Shown: in pieces, positions 1 through 7,657 of the stretch | How the letters are laid out: each line of letters starts with the position of its first letter | How positions within the stretch are numbered: the stretch's first letter is position 1 | Source of the DNA: JBDHXE01 sp039810525 | GTDB lineage: Bacteria; Bacteroidota; Ignavibacteria; Kapaibacteriales; UBA2268 | Length of the DNA stretch: 19,145 bases | Reading direction: 5' to 3' | NCBI GenBank assembly: GCA_039810525.1 | Contig: JBDHXE010000027.1 | Coordinates: 1-19,145, forward strand | Made by a program: the position numbers and the translations under genes | Notes under the pieces: generated by a model | What the model was told of the DNA's origin: nothing | Databases searched by the model: none | What the model saw: only the letters and a program-made list of their open reading frames with translations

Positions 1-1166
1 AATGCGTATATCAAAATTAATAATAGTAGCAAATATTTTTTGGTATTTTTATTATCATTATTAATAAGTTGACTAAGTATAGGTATCAGTATAAAAATAA
101 AGCCTAATAAAGGTAGATAAGCCCGATGCTCTAAATAGCTATAAGCATTTTGTCCTAACCCATGTTTGAACATTAATGTAGGTAATAGAAATGCAAATAT
201 CCACATTATTCCAAATAGTATCAATTTGAAATCTGTGTTTTTATAAAAATATAAATAAAAAGATATACCTGCAAGAATTAAAAATCCTGAAAATGTAACA
301 AAAGTATTGAAATCGGCTAATGGTGATAATCTATAGCCTATTACAAATTTTGAAATAAATTCAAATATTGTTGGTAAATTTGCCATTAGATTATCTATAC
401 TAAATATTGATTCTCCATAGTTAATTTTGATAGCACTACTACGAAGTATGAAATATAAAATAATAGAGGCTACCCAAAGTATTGCAGGTAGTTTTAATTT
501 AGAGAGATCGAATTCGGATTTTTTATTAATGTAATAATATAGCACAAAAAGTGCTGGTGTAACTGCTGCTACCTCTTTTGAAAAGAGTGCTAATAGCAAT
601 AAAAGTGAGCTATAATATAATATTTTATTTTCAAATTTATCTATATAATCAATCCAAAGGATAAAAGATGAAAAAATAAATGTAGCAACTAATAAATCAC
701 CTAATGCTGGTATCCAAGCTACTGAATGTACAAATAGTGGATTAACTGCATAAATAAGCCCTAGAATAAGTGAAATATTCTTGTTGGTCTGGACTTTCTT
801 TAAGAAAATATATACTAAGATTGAGTTAATAATATGAACAATAAGATTCACCAAGTGAAATATGGCTAAGTCTGGTTTATCGGTCATAAATTGAGATTCG
901 ATAATAAAAATGACTGTTTGTATAGGTCTATAAAAGGGACTATTCAGGTCTTTGATGAATGCATCGGTCTTGAATGCCGCCCATATATTAGAAAAATCTT
1001 TCAAAAAGTTGAAATTGTTGAGAAGTAGTATTTTGTCATCTAATCCAGAGTAATCAAAATTAATAACTTTGATGTAAGATAATATCACCACAATGCTGAT
1101 GACAATATATGGTATATAGCTTTCATTTAATTTATCAAAAAGATTGTTTTGCTTCATATCGCTCAT
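1..1166 (-). CDS. GT-C superfamily membrane glycosyltransferase (TMTC/O-mannosyltransferase-like), 5' part only
   Basis: The reading frame opens at an ATG at 1166 (a second in-frame ATG lies at 1157) and stays open to the window edge, giving 388 codons with no stop, so the C-terminus is missing. The protein is hydrophobic throughout, with a first membrane helix at about residues 19-36 and many more after it. Features of the GT-C fold seen in the TMTC and dolichyl-phosphate-mannose transferase families are present: an acidic pair D43-D44 in the first loop, a YRPIQT motif at 79-84, an HSVAW...GDLLVA stretch at 148-161, SKE at 196-198, and a YLEHRAYLP motif near residue 350. Members move a sugar from a lipid carrier to a protein or glycan on the outer face of the inner membrane. 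Bacterial homologues often carry C-terminal TPR repeats, which would lie outside this window. The substrate cannot be told. No Shine-Dalgarno sequence is seen before either ATG. Confidence 0.75.
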   Translation of the reverse strand, partial: MSDMKQNNLFDKLNESYIPYIVISIVVILSYIKVINFDYSGLDDKILLLNNFNFLKDFSNIWAAFKTDAFIKDLNSPFYRPIQTVIFIIESQFMTDKPDLAIFHLVNLIVHIINSILVYIFLKKVQTNKNISLILGLIYAVNPLFVHSVAWIPALGDLLVATFIFSSFILWIDYIDKFENKILYYSSLLLLLALFSKEVAAVTPALFVLYYYINKKSEFDLSKLKLPAILWVASIILYFILRSSAIKINYGESIFSIDNLMANLPTIFEFISKFVIGYRLSPLADFNTFVTFSGFLILAGISFYLYFYKNTDFKLILFGIMWIFAFLLPTLMFKHGLGQNAYSYLEHRAYLPLLGFIFILIPILSQLINNDNKNTKKYLLLLLILIYA

Positions 1167-1281
1167 TTTATTTCAATAATTATATTTTTTTGGTTTTAGT
1201 TAAATAATAAAATTTAAATTAATTTTTGGTATTACTACTATGCAAAATAATTAATTTTTATCTAATATTAAATTTATACTA

Positions 1282-1318
1282 CAAAAAAACCTTCCGTTTG
1301 TTTGATTAACGGAAGGTT
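1282..1318 (-). terminator. Intrinsic terminator of the E2 acyltransferase gene
   Basis: A perfect 11-bp stem is formed by AACCTTCCGTT (1288-1298) and AACGGAAGGTT (1308-1318) with a 9-nt loop. Read on the minus strand, the stem is followed directly by a run of T residues (1289 down to 1283). It lies 28 nt after the stop codon of the acyltransferase gene at 1347 and before the next minus-strand gene starting at 1166, so it should separate the two transcription units. Confidence 0.9.
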
Positions 1319-1346
1319 AATAAGTTTCTAAGAATTAATTAAATTA

Positions 1347-3113
1347 TTATAATAAAATAGTTCCTTCGTTCATTGATTCAAGATTTTTTACTACTGCTGC
1401 AAGTGCTTGCCCAGCTAGCATACCATCAATAACTCTGTGATCATAAGTAATAGATACATACATCATATGTCTTACTACAATTATATCATTGCCATCAATT
1501 TCTTTCACTACAGGGCGTTTTTTGATAGCTCCAACGCCAAATATAGCTGTTTGAGGCTGGTTGATAACTGGTGTACCAAATAATGTGCCAAAAGTACCTA
1601 CATTGGTAAGTGTAACTGTACCACCTTGTATATCGTCTGGATTTAATTTTTTACTTCTTGCTCTAGTGGATAAATCATAAATAGAATAGGCAACTCCTTT
1701 CAAGTTTAATAGGTCTGAGCCTTTGATAACAGGTACAATAAGATTTCCATCAGGTAATGCAGTAGCTACTCCAAGGTTAATTCTTCTATGTTTTAATATA
1801 TTTTTGCCATCTACACTAACGTTTACCATAGGGAATTGACGCACAGCATTAATAACTGCTTGTGCAAAAAACGGAGTAAATGTCAATTTATAGCCTTCTC
1901 GTTTTTCGAATGCGTCTTTATTTTTGTTTCTAAAATTAACAATATTAGTTACGTCTACTTCGCTCACACTAGTAACATGAGCAGAGGTATGCTTAGAATA
2001 TACCATATGCTCGGAGATTAGCTGTCTAATTCTATCCATTGGAATTACGTCATAATCAGCTCCTGCTGGTATATGTATTTGTGGTTTAGCAGGTGCAGCT
2101 GGTGTAGGTGTAGCTGTAGCTGTAGCTTGCTTAGCAGGTGCTGGAGCTGCAGGTACAGTCTGAGTAGTTTGTGGAACTGGAGCAGAAGCCACAGTTTTTC
2201 TATTTTTAATATAATTTAATAGGTCTTCTTTGGTTACTCTACCATCAATACCTTTACCTGTAATTGATAATAATTCTTCAAGGAAAATTCCATTTTCTTG
2301 GGCTATTGTTCTCACTAACGGTGAGAAAAATTTGCCTTCGTAGCGAGTAGGAATTTCTTTTGTACCAGTTTTAATATTAGAAGTAATTACTGGCATTGGC
2401 TGTTCAACTTGCTTATGCTGCTCTACAGGAGGTGGTACTATGGTTGTTTGTTTAGCTGGTGCTTGTACAGCAGGAGATGAGACAAAAGGAGCAGTGCTGC
2501 TATTAGATAATCTAGCTATTGGAGTACCTACTTCTACTGTAATACCTTCTTTTACCAATATCTCTGCTAATACACCATCTACTGGTGATGGTACTTCGCT
2601 ATCCACTTTGTCAGTAGAAATTTCTAAAATCATTTCATCTCTCTCTACGGTATCCCCAACTTTTTTGAGCCATTTTGTAACAGTACCTTCTTGTAAGGAT
2701 TCGCCCATCTTAGGCATTACTACTTCTACAAAATTGCTATTAGCTACGTTTGTAGTAGGTGCTGGTATATTAACTACAGGCTCTTCTTTTATAGTAATTG
2801 TTTCAGCAACAGGAGCTGGTGTAGGTGTAGGAGCTGGTGCAGATACAGCAGTAGTGGTAGCTGCAGATTGAGTAGCATCGGTTTCAATATAAGCAATTAC
2901 AGAACCAACTTCAACAGTTGTTCCTTCTGGAACTAAAATCTCAGTTAAAATACCAGAATTAGGGGCAGGAACTTCGGTATCTACTTTATCGGTTGAAATT
3001 TCCAAAATCATTTCATCACGTTCTATAACGTCTCCAACTTTCTTAATCCATTTAGTTATCGTGCCCTCTTGAAGTGATTCGCCCATCTTAGGCATTACTA
3101 CTTCGATTTTCAT
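1347..3113 (-). CDS. 2-oxoacid dehydrogenase complex E2, dihydrolipoamide acyltransferase with two lipoyl domains
   Basis: This is the E2 core of a cytoplasmic 2-oxoacid dehydrogenase complex. It takes the acyl group from E1 on a swinging lipoyl arm and passes it to CoA. The 588 residues hold two near-identical lipoyl domains (about 1-77 and 127-203) with the lipoylated lysine in STDKVD at K43 and K169; Pro/Ala/Thr-rich flexible linkers (about 80-125 and 205-255, 305-345); a peripheral subunit-binding domain at about 262-300; and the catalytic acyltransferase domain at about 350-588 with the YDHRVIDG motif (H559, D563). The LFGTPVINQPQTAI stretch resembles the actinobacterial DlaT/SucB group and related E2s of Bacteroidota. 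Whether the substrate is pyruvate, 2-oxoglutarate or a branched-chain oxoacid cannot be told, and no E1 or E3 gene is nearby. An AAGGGAG Shine-Dalgarno sequence (3123-3129) supports the ATG at 3113. Confidence 0.93.
   Translation of the reverse strand: MKIEVVMPKMGESLQEGTITKWIKKVGDVIERDEMILEISTDKVDTEVPAPNSGILTEILVPEGTTVEVGSVIAYIETDATQSAATTTAVSAPAPTPTPAPVAETITIKEEPVVNIPAPTTNVANSNFVEVVMPKMGESLQEGTVTKWLKKVGDTVERDEMILEISTDKVDSEVPSPVDGVLAEILVKEGITVEVGTPIARLSNSSTAPFVSSPAVQAPAKQTTIVPPPVEQHKQVEQPMPVITSNIKTGTKEIPTRYEGKFFSPLVRTIAQENGIFLEELLSITGKGIDGRVTKEDLLNYIKNRKTVASAPVPQTTQTVPAAPAPAKQATATATPTPAAPAKPQIHIPAGADYDVIPMDRIRQLISEHMVYSKHTSAHVTSVSEVDVTNIVNFRNKNKDAFEKREGYKLTFTPFFAQAVINAVRQFPMVNVSVDGKNILKHRRINLGVATALPDGNLIVPVIKGSDLLNLKGVAYSIYDLSTRARSKKLNPDDIQGGTVTLTNVGTFGTLFGTPVINQPQTAIFGVGAIKKRPVVKEIDGNDIIVVRHMMYVSITYDHRVIDGMLAGQALAAVVKNLESMNEGTILL
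2698..3104 (-). repeat. Direct repeat encoding the two lipoyl domains
   Basis: The start regions of the two lipoyl domains are duplicated at DNA level. The 29 bases at 2698-2726 are identical to those at 3076-3104, exactly 378 nt (126 codons) apart, and the flanking domain sequence is also very similar. The repeat is in frame and is explained by an internal domain duplication in the acyltransferase gene. Confidence 0.9.
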
Positions 3114-3168
3114 TTAGATAATCTCCCTTAGAATTCTTATTTAATAAGTATATATAAAGTAGTATTAA

Positions 3169-3214
3169 CAAATTTAACGTAATTTTATTGTAATATTAAA
3201 ATACGTTAAATTTG
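3169..3214. other. 13-bp perfect inverted repeat between the LolA-like and E2 genes
   Basis: The arms are CAAATTTAACGTA (3169-3181) and TACGTTAAATTTG (3202-3214), with a 20-nt loop that itself contains the palindrome TAATATTA (3191-3198). It lies 18 nt after the stop of the LolA-like gene and 55 nt before the acyltransferase ATG. There is no long T run on either strand, so it could be a weak terminator for the upstream gene, or an operator or mRNA structure for the downstream one. The sequence does not decide between these. Confidence 0.55.
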
Positions 3215-3231
3215 AATTCTTTATATAGTTT

Positions 3232-3972
3232 TTAGTTTTGTGGCATTTCAAAAAATCTATCATCTATTTTTGGATTAACGGATATAGTTTGGTATGTTTT
3301 TTCGCTTACTTTTTTGTCGCCTAACCATTCTTCAATTTTCAAAGGGAAGAAGAATCCGCCTGATTTGGTAATATTTTTAGTTTTTCTAATATATGTACCT
3401 TGTGGAGTTGGTATTTCTACTTGATACATTAATCCTGAAATAGCATCGAAGTACATAAATAGATTTTGATCTTCTTTGTCGCCTTTTAGTTTAATTTTAT
3501 GTAGGTCTTTTTCGTCTATTGTTACTTTGCCTACATACTCTAACTTAAGAGAATCTTTGTTGTAATTTGCATAGCCACCACCTACAATATTTTCGCTCAT
3601 CATTTGATGAAGTACTTGCTGAGAATATTGACTTGGTACTTCTTCTAATTTTCCATTGGCTTCTGGGGAAGTCCACCATAGTTTTTTACCATCATATCCA
3701 AATTTTGATTTTTGCCCCATCATTTCTTGTTCTATTCTATACATACTATCTTTTTTGAACCAATATTTGACTGTCGCAGATACGGACTGTCCAGTCATTG
3801 GATTAGAAGCATTTTCTATAATAGTAAATTTGAGTGATTGAATAGAATCTTTTCTAATATTTGCTTTTGTTACTTCATTGAATTTATCGATGATCTGGTA
3901 AGGATCTTCTGCAAAAATAATATTCGAGAATAAAATCATTAAGCTTGTAATTAAAGCTATTTTTTTCAACAT
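3232..3972 (-). CDS. Secreted LolA-like outer membrane lipoprotein-sorting protein
   Basis: The 246-residue protein starts with a typical Sec signal peptide (residues 1-21, MLKK charge, hydrophobic core, cleavage after the IFA at 19-21). It should act in the periplasm. The mature part is rich in beta strands and matches the LolA/LolB-like lipoprotein-carrier fold in pattern: a helix with DKFNEVTKANI, then paired strands such as KYWFKKDSMYRIEQEMMGQKS, a FGYDGKKLWW segment (87-96), and LFMYFDAISGLMYQVE (171-186). In such proteins the curved sheet forms a pocket for lipid acyl chains. There is no lipobox cysteine, so it is not itself a lipoprotein. A GGAG Shine-Dalgarno sequence stands before the ATG at 3972. 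It may be a true LolA or one of the many LolA-related proteins of unknown cargo; its length is somewhat above E. coli LolA, so I leave the symbol open. Confidence 0.7.
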   Translation of the reverse strand: MLKKIALITSLMILFSNIIFAEDPYQIIDKFNEVTKANIRKDSIQSLKFTIIENASNPMTGQSVSATVKYWFKKDSMYRIEQEMMGQKSKFGYDGKKLWWTSPEANGKLEEVPSQYSQQVLHQMMSENIVGGGYANYNKDSLKLEYVGKVTIDEKDLHKIKLKGDKEDQNLFMYFDAISGLMYQVEIPTPQGTYIRKTKNITKSGGFFFPLKIEEWLGDKKVSEKTYQTISVNPKIDDRFFEMPQN

Positions 3973-4066
3973 AAAAACTCCAAAAATATAAAATTATTAA
4001 AATATCATAATAATATAACGCTAAAATATAAAAAAAGATACAAATTAATTCAATTAGTGTAATATT

Positions 4067-5059
4067 TTACTCATTATTGTTTAATTCGGCATCGATTACT
4101 TCTAATATTGTCTCATACTTTGATTGCTCCATTAGTTTGGCCCTTAGTTCAGAAGCTCCGAAGAATTCAGATGTATATATTTTGAAAAATTTTTTCATTA
4201 TTGCAATATTTTTCTCGTTATGCCATGTTCTTTCAAATAAAGTAAAATGCTCTCTCATTAGTTTGATTTTTTCTATTTTATTATGATTTTGCTTAGGTGA
4301 ATTGAACAACCAAGGATCTTTGAATATACCTCGCCCTATCATTACTCCATCTATGTGATACTTTTCTAATTTTGTTTGGCAATCATTTATAGATGATAGA
4401 TCTCCGTTTCCAATTATTGGAATATTTTTATCGATAGAATCTCTAACATTTTTTGCTATTGCTAATTGATCCCAATCAGCTGGATAATCAGACATCATTT
4501 TTTGGGTACGTGCATGAAGAGTGATAGCTGCTGGTTTAGCTTGTAGTATATTATCAATCCATTTCTCTGTTTGGTGCTCTTTGATGCCTGTTCTGGTTTT
4601 GACACTAACTGGGACTTTGCTTGCTTCTTTGGTAGCTATAATTATTTCTTTGGCTAAATCTGGGTATTGTATCAATTCGGAGCAAGAGGCTTGCTTTACT
4701 ATTTTTTTAACAGGACACCCCATATTAATATCTATACCATCAAAATCGTATTGCTCATTTATTATTTTGCTGGCTTTTGCAAAATTTTCTGGATCGGAGC
4801 CCCATATTTGCGCAACTATTTTTATATTTTTATTTTTTAATAATTTTTTTTCATTTTTGCTTATCATAAGACGGTGTGATACTTTATCCTTACCTATGGG
4901 GTGGCATAATCCATCTGTTGAGGTGAATTCGCTAAAAACTACATTAAGATATTTAGGATCGGATACACTGATTACGATTTCTCTGAATACAGTATCGGTA
5001 ACATCTTCCATGGGAGCAAGTGCGTATATTGGTTTTTTAATCGTATTCCAAAAATTCAT
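4067..5059 (-). CDS. dus: tRNA-dihydrouridine synthase
   Basis: The enzyme is an FMN-dependent, NADPH-using reductase that turns uridine into dihydrouridine in the D-loop of tRNA. The 330 residues show the family marks in order: LAPMEDVTDTVFR at 14-26 (flavin site), the NMGCPVKKI motif at 112-120 with the catalytic cysteine C115, VSVKTRTGI at 151-159 (K154), LHART at 181-185 (H182, R184), the phosphate-binding GNGD at 217-220 and IGRG at 241-244, followed by a helical tRNA-binding domain. In the usual GAGSAL segment after the catalytic loop this protein reads ASCSEL (124-129), a minor change. Length is normal for the family. The gene is divergent from the HEPN toxin gene and has a candidate TAnnTTTG promoter just upstream. 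Which tRNA position is modified (DusA, B or C type) is not clear. Confidence 0.92.
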   Translation of the reverse strand: MNFWNTIKKPIYALAPMEDVTDTVFREIVISVSDPKYLNVVFSEFTSTDGLCHPIGKDKVSHRLMISKNEKKLLKNKNIKIVAQIWGSDPENFAKASKIINEQYDFDGIDINMGCPVKKIVKQASCSELIQYPDLAKEIIIATKEASKVPVSVKTRTGIKEHQTEKWIDNILQAKPAAITLHARTQKMMSDYPADWDQLAIAKNVRDSIDKNIPIIGNGDLSSINDCQTKLEKYHIDGVMIGRGIFKDPWLFNSPKQNHNKIEKIKLMREHFTLFERTWHNEKNIAIMKKFFKIYTSEFFGASELRAKLMEQSKYETILEVIDAELNNNE

Positions 5060-5084
5060 TTTAAGTTCGCATTTATATTTTAGG

Positions 5085-5111
5085 CAAAAGTAAAGAAAAT
5101 GTAATATTCAA
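5085..5111 (-). promoter_or_regulatory. Candidate Bacteroidota-type promoter for dus
   Basis: On the minus strand, TACTTTTG (5092-5085) fits the TAnnTTTG -7 element known from Bacteroidota. A TTG (5111-5109) sits 16 nt upstream; the usual spacing is slightly larger. The implied transcript start lies about 20 nt before the dus ATG. In such AT-rich DNA chance matches are possible. Confidence 0.35.
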
Positions 5112-5208
5112 TTTAAAATTATTATTCTAAAATTGTAATAGATTTTTTTATATGAATATCATTAAGTATTAATCGTCTAAGGTAATTATTAAAAATTTCT
5201 TAAAATTT

Positions 5209-5700
5209 ATGGAAGGTATAGAAAATAAGAGAATCATAATTAAGAAGTCGATAGATACATCTTATATGTCTAAATGTTTAAACACTTTGATTGCAGCGAC
5301 TAATAGTTTAAAAACTCTTGATAAGGATAGTATTGAGTATGATATATATAGAACTGCTGCTGTAAAAGTATTTGAATTAATTTTGGAGCAAGCTGGCACT
5401 TTGCTCAAAAGAGCATTGAGGCAATTTTTTTATAGTTCTAAAAAGGCAGATACATTGTTTTTTAAAGATATTTTTAGGCATGCTGCTATTCATTCTTTGA
5501 TTACTGTAAAGGAAGCTGAGAATTGGATAATGTACAGAGATGAGCGCAATCTTGCTGCTCATAATTATGGTGAAGTATTTGCTGATGATATTATAGAGTT
5601 ATTGAATAATTTTATTAAAGATAGTAAGAGTTTGATTAAAAAGTTAGATAAGATTAATATTAATGATAATTTCGGAAAGTTACAAAAAGGAAATAATTAG
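5209..5700 (+). CDS. hepT: HEPN-domain toxin of a HepT/MntA-type toxin-antitoxin pair
   Basis: The 163-residue, all-alpha protein carries the HEPN signature RNLAAHNY at 113-120, which fits the RX4HXY motif (R113, H118, Y120). It resembles the HI0074 group once called nucleotidyltransferase substrate-binding proteins. HEPN toxins of this kind are RNases whose active site is made by R and H at a dimer interface. In characterised HepT/MntA pairs the antitoxin attaches AMP to the motif tyrosine and so turns the RNase off. The next gene encodes exactly such a minimal nucleotidyltransferase and overlaps by 38 nt, so the two are surely co-expressed. The ATG at 5209 was taken because it is the first in the frame; no clear Shine-Dalgarno sequence precedes it. 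The pair sits on the opposite strand to all neighbours, which fits a mobile cassette. Toxicity is inferred from the family. Confidence 0.85.
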   Translation: MEGIENKRIIIKKSIDTSYMSKCLNTLIAATNSLKTLDKDSIEYDIYRTAAVKVFELILEQAGTLLKRALRQFFYSSKKADTLFFKDIFRHAAIHSLITVKEAENWIMYRDERNLAAHNYGEVFADDIIELLNNFIKDSKSLIKKLDKININDNFGKLQKGNN

Positions 5701-5971
5701 GATATTGCAGGAAAATTTAGTATCAGAATGCGAAATATGGTGCTATGGTAGTAGAGTTAATGGCGATGCTCACGAAGCAAGTGATTTTGATATTATTATT
5801 AGGTCTAGGGAGCATAAATCTATCCCCAAATCTGAGTTTATGATATTGGTACGCAAGTTTAGAGAGAGTAATTTGCCAATTAGCATTGATATTAAGGATT
5901 GGTATTTGGTGCCAGAGTATTTTCACAAGTATATAGAACACAAAAAAGTGTTATTATATAAAAATTTTTAA
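5663..5971 (+). CDS. mntA: MNT-family minimal nucleotidyltransferase antitoxin (MntA-type)
   Basis: The 102-residue protein has the nucleotidyltransferase motif G29-S30, ten residues, then D41-F-D43, exactly GSX10DXD, within YGSRVNGDAHEASDFDIII. A third metal-binding carboxylate is likely D76 (or D79) in SIDIKDW. Length and motif placement match MNT antitoxins, which transfer AMP from ATP to the partner HEPN toxin. The start codon lies inside the toxin gene (38-nt overlap, +1 frame change). No later methionine could serve before the catalytic motif, and the first helix YKKEIIRILQ would be lost by a later start, so this start is well supported. There is no separate Shine-Dalgarno sequence, which suggests translation coupled to the toxin gene. 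All catalytic residues are present, so the antitoxin should be active. Confidence 0.88.
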   Translation: MIISESYKKEIIRILQENLVSECEIWCYGSRVNGDAHEASDFDIIIRSREHKSIPKSEFMILVRKFRESNLPISIDIKDWYLVPEYFHKYIEHKKVLLYKNF

Positions 5972-6012
5972 GATCTAATTTCGCTATTAATATAGTGAAT
6001 TTGGTATAAAGT

Positions 6013-6053
6013 ATCAATACTCTTTGGGGTATTAGTATTGATCCAAAGAGTAT
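6013..6053. terminator. Hairpin region between convergent transcription units, with two competing stems
   Basis: ATACTCTTTGG (6017-6027) and CCAAAGAGTAT (6043-6053) form a perfect 11-bp stem between the ends of the toxin-antitoxin pair (5971) and the response regulator (6080). This position suits a bidirectional terminator. T runs are weak on both sides. A second stem, ATCAATACT (6013-6021) with AGTATTGAT (6034-6042), uses part of the same bases, so the two cannot form together. Confidence 0.6.
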
Positions 6054-6079
6054 CTTGTATTATAAATTAATTTCGATTT

Positions 6080-6559
6080 TTATTGCAAATAGTCTATAGC
6101 TTTTTGTTTAGCATCGGCAGGACTAATTGAGTTATTGCTAATATCATCTATTAACTTGAATAGGAATTCAGAATTAAGGTTGTGTATATTGAGAGTAGAT
6201 AATAATTTGACTTTAGCAATTAATAGTTTCTCTTCAATTGGTTTGCTAAGAAAATCATCGGCACCAGAATCTATAGATTTTAATTGGTTAGGCACATCAT
6301 TGAGTGCTGTAACTATTACTACTGGTATGTCTTTGGTATGGTCTTGTTCTTTTAATTTTTTTACAGTTTCGTAACCATCCAATCTTGGCATCATTACATC
6401 GAGGACAATTGCATCAGGTTTGCTTTCTTCAACTTTTTCTAAGCACTCTATACCATCGTATGCTTCGCGTGCTTCATAACCATTTGCTTCTAAATATCTT
6501 CTTAATAGTTTCGTTGTAATTTTATTGTCATCAACAACTAAAATTGACGCTTTTCTCAT
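6080..6559 (-). CDS. Single-domain response regulator (CheY-like receiver)
   Basis: The 159-residue cytoplasmic protein is a receiver domain with the full phosphorylation site: acidic pair D10-D11 in VVDDN, phospho-acceptor D54 in VLDVMMPRLDG, T84 in VTALND, and K106 in LSKPIEE. About 45 residues follow the receiver fold (from about 115), helical and ending in AKQKAIDYLQ; they contain no recognisable DNA-binding or enzyme domain. It must therefore act through protein contacts or as a phosphate relay. It is the last gene of the long minus-strand run; a histidine kinase without its own adjacent regulator lies about 5.5 kb upstream in the same run (12030-14282) and is a reasonable partner, though this is inference. 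Only 75 bp separate it from the NrnA-like gene. Start: ATG at 6559 with no strong Shine-Dalgarno sequence. Confidence 0.9.
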   Translation of the reverse strand: MRKASILVVDDNKITTKLLRRYLEANGYEAREAYDGIECLEKVEESKPDAIVLDVMMPRLDGYETVKKLKEQDHTKDIPVVIVTALNDVPNQLKSIDSGADDFLSKPIEEKLLIAKVKLLSTLNIHNLNSEFLFKLIDDISNNSISPADAKQKAIDYLQ

Positions 6560-6634
6560 AACTAATTACCAATATATCTTAATATAATTTCCAAAATAGT
6601 TAATAATTTTATCATAAAAAAATTTTTTTGATAC

Positions 6635-7657
6635 TTACTTTACATTATTATAAAATTTATTTTCAATTATTAACCTATTTAGCTCTTGGAGTATTATTTT
6701 TTTTGCTTCGTTTAGAGTAGAGTTAAATATTCTTGCTCCTGCTGCATGTATATGGCCTCCACCGCCAAATACACTTGCTATATCTTTTGCATTTATAAAT
6801 CCATCTTTTGAGCGAGCTGATACTCTTATCTCTTCTCTGTCGGGCATATATGAAATTAATATTCCTAATTTAACTCCTTTGACACTCAATGTCTTTTCTA
6901 CAAAGCTGTCAGTTTCATCTGTTTTTGCTCCGGTCTTCTCAAACATTTCTTTTGTTAATTCCATTATACATAGCTGATTTTCGAAAAAGAATTGTAGTCC
7001 GGATAGTGCTTCGCCTAACATTTTGATAGATGCTTCTGATAATTGATTATATACCATTTCGTAGCAGTAGTTGGGAGAGGCACCTAAATCTATTAGATTT
7101 GCAATTATTTTATGAGTATTGCTATTAGTTCGTTCGAATCTAAAGGAACCTGTATCGGTCATAATAGCTGTATAAAGTGCATTGGCGAGTGGTATATTTT
7201 GTAGTTTGATATGAGTCGATATTAAATTCCAAATCAATTCACCTGTAGAAGTAGCTAAGGTATCGCCATAGTAATAATCTACAAAATCTACTGGCAACAG
7301 ATGGTGATCTATCATTAATTTTTTGGCATTTGAATTAATTACTATATCTTGCATAGTTCTTAATCTCTTGGGATTATTTAAATCAAGTATAATTATCAAA
7401 TCTGCATTATTTATTAGCGAATTATCATCATCATAGCTAAATGTTCTTATTTCTTGATTAATATCTAAAAATTCAAGATTAGAGGGAGTAATACTATCAT
7501 TAATAATAAATGAAGATTTACCTATAGCTTTCAAATAATACAACAAACCCAAAGTAGATCCAATTGCATCTCCATCTGGGTTTGTATGGGTAGTTATTAT
7601 TATTCTTTTGCTATTATTAATTAATTTGATGCATTCGTTTTTGTTTATTTCTGTCAT
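6635..7657 (-). CDS. nrnA: DHH/DHHA1 phosphoesterase, NrnA-like (nanoRNase / pAp phosphatase)
   Basis: The protein has the DHH-DHHA1 architecture of bifunctional oligoribonuclease and 3'-phosphoadenosine-5'-phosphate phosphatase NrnA. Metal-binding motifs are seen in order: NPDGDAIGS at 26-34 (D28, D30), LDLNN at 91-95 (D92), the naming motif IDHH at 116-119, and MTDTGSFR at 166-173 (D168). The C-terminal DHHA1 substrate-binding domain ends with GGGGHIHAAGA at 298-308. The 340-residue length is normal. Family members degrade 2-5-nt RNA from the 5' end, or pAp, or cyclic dinucleotide breakdown products such as pApA; the sequence alone does not separate these. The ATG follows the stop codon of the upstream deoxyhypusine-synthase-like gene with no base between, and there is no Shine-Dalgarno sequence, so translational coupling is likely. 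Confidence 0.92.
   Translation of the reverse strand: MTEINKNECIKLINNSKRIIITTHTNPDGDAIGSTLGLLYYLKAIGKSSFIINDSITPSNLEFLDINQEIRTFSYDDDNSLINNADLIIILDLNNPKRLRTMQDIVINSNAKKLMIDHHLLPVDFVDYYYGDTLATSTGELIWNLISTHIKLQNIPLANALYTAIMTDTGSFRFERTNSNTHKIIANLIDLGASPNYCYEMVYNQLSEASIKMLGEALSGLQFFFENQLCIMELTKEMFEKTGAKTDETDSFVEKTLSVKGVKLGILISYMPDREEIRVSARSKDGFINAKDIASVFGGGGHIHAAGARIFNSTLNEAKKIILQELNRLIIENKFYNNVK

Noticed and set aside
2091..2125. Degenerate short repeats of GTAGCT/GGTGTA type
   Set aside because: They encode the Pro/Ala/Thr linker of the E2 protein; no separate repeat element is needed.
2440..2871. 143-codon plus-strand open frame rich in Val, Thr, Ser and Gly
   Set aside because: It lies antisense to the repeated lipoyl and Pro/Ala linker parts of the acyltransferase gene; its composition is the mirror of that low-complexity sequence.
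4521..5093. 190-codon plus-strand open frame
   Set aside because: It covers the start of dus in antisense, and the dus frame has all catalytic motifs. The hydrophobic product is a by-product of AT-rich antisense sequence.
6616..6629. Seven A residues followed by seven T residues
   Set aside because: A self-complementary run with no loop cannot form a hairpin; in AT-rich spacers it is probably just a bent tract.
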